Shown here piece by piece: positions 7,005-7,066 of a DNA stretch of 7,066 nucleotides (the stretch's first letter is position 1; the number at the start of each line of letters is the position of its first letter). A program made the position numbers and the translations under genes. The notes beneath the pieces are model-generated. The model searched no databases and was not told the DNA's origin. It was given only the letters and a program-made list of their open reading frames with translations. This stretch comes from CAIVSN01 sp036171455 (GTDB taxonomy: Bacteria > Patescibacteriota > Gracilibacteria > BD1-5 > UBA2023), in NCBI GenBank assembly GCA_036171455.1, contig JAVHRB010000085.1, positions 1 to 7,066 of the forward strand. The letters are read 5' to 3'.

Positions 7005-7066
7005 TTATCGAAGGCCCTATTCCACCCAATGGGAATTTTACCCTACGAGATTGACGGAAATAATCC
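6991..7066 (+). CDS. Possible start of a divergent gene, cut by the window edge
   Basis: An ATG at 6991 opens a frame that stays open for 25 codons to the end of the window, beginning MNIVNYRRPYSTQWEF. Its mix of aromatic, basic and polar residues looks protein-like, and it would be transcribed away from the exported-protein gene with about 34 bases between start codons. The -35 box of the minus-strand promoter would lie inside its first codons, which is unusual, and no good promoter or Shine-Dalgarno sequence stands before it. It is too short to assign a family. It may be a chance frame. Confidence 0.4.
   Translation, partial: MNIVNYRRPYSTQWEFYPTRLTEII

Noticed and set aside
7012..7045. Possible intrinsic terminator (CCCAATGGG followed by AATTTT)
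   Set aside because: The complementary arms are too short and overlap each other, the loop would be one to three bases in the best pairing, and the region reads as the open frame from 6991.
1..7066. CRISPR array, IS element, tRNA or rRNA
   Set aside because: No regularly spaced direct repeats, transposase motifs, terminal inverted repeats or cloverleaf-like segments were seen, and almost all of the window is coding.

Overview
The window reads as a piece of a bacterial genome that uses genetic code 25, in which UGA encodes glycine. This points to a member of Gracilibacteria or Absconditabacteria (SR1), both in the Patescibacteria/CPR. With the standard code every sizeable gene breaks into collinear same-frame pieces separated only by TGA. 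With TGA read as Gly, four long, family-like proteins appear. They contain 20 in-frame TGA codons in total (6, 7, 5 and 2), and each ends at TAG or TAA. Two of these TGA codons sit where the helicase/nuclease families carry a conserved glycine: after the VFLP of UvrD motif V, and before the conserved His of the RecB-type nuclease. TGG is used separately for tryptophan, as in the GGGWT signature. No convincing Shine-Dalgarno sequence precedes any start, and the predicted leaders are short.

Layout, left to right. 1-74 is an AT-rich leader with two TATAAT boxes. 75-1352 (+) is a type IV pilin-like protein fused to a C-terminal fibrinogen-like (YCD...GGGWT) domain. A stem-loop covers its stop codon, followed by a probable promoter. 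1434-2852 (+) is a membrane polyprenyl-phosphate sugar phosphotransferase of the WbaP/WcaJ type. 2852-3025 (+) is a small charged protein that shares one base with the end of the transferase (TAATG). 3006-5999 (+) is a roughly 990-residue UvrD/Rep-type helicase with a C-terminal RecB/Cas4-like PD-(D/E)XK nuclease domain. 6003-6956 (-) is an exported helical protein of unknown function that meets the helicase tail to tail with 3 bases between the stops. A strong sigma70-like promoter (TTGACA-N16-TATGAT) drives it. Upstream of it a divergent reading frame starts at 6991 (+) and runs off the window.

On joint function, the first two genes are surface-related: a pilus-like fibre with a possible ligand-binding head, and the enzyme that starts lipid-linked glycan synthesis. 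The helicase-nuclease is a single-chain machine of the kind expected to process DNA ends, whether in repair, processing of incoming DNA or defence. That the pilin fusion mediates attachment to a host or prey cell is inference, drawn from the episymbiotic or predatory lifestyles known in these lineages. I see no IS element, CRISPR array, tRNA or rRNA, and no gene-free stretch longer than about 80 bases.
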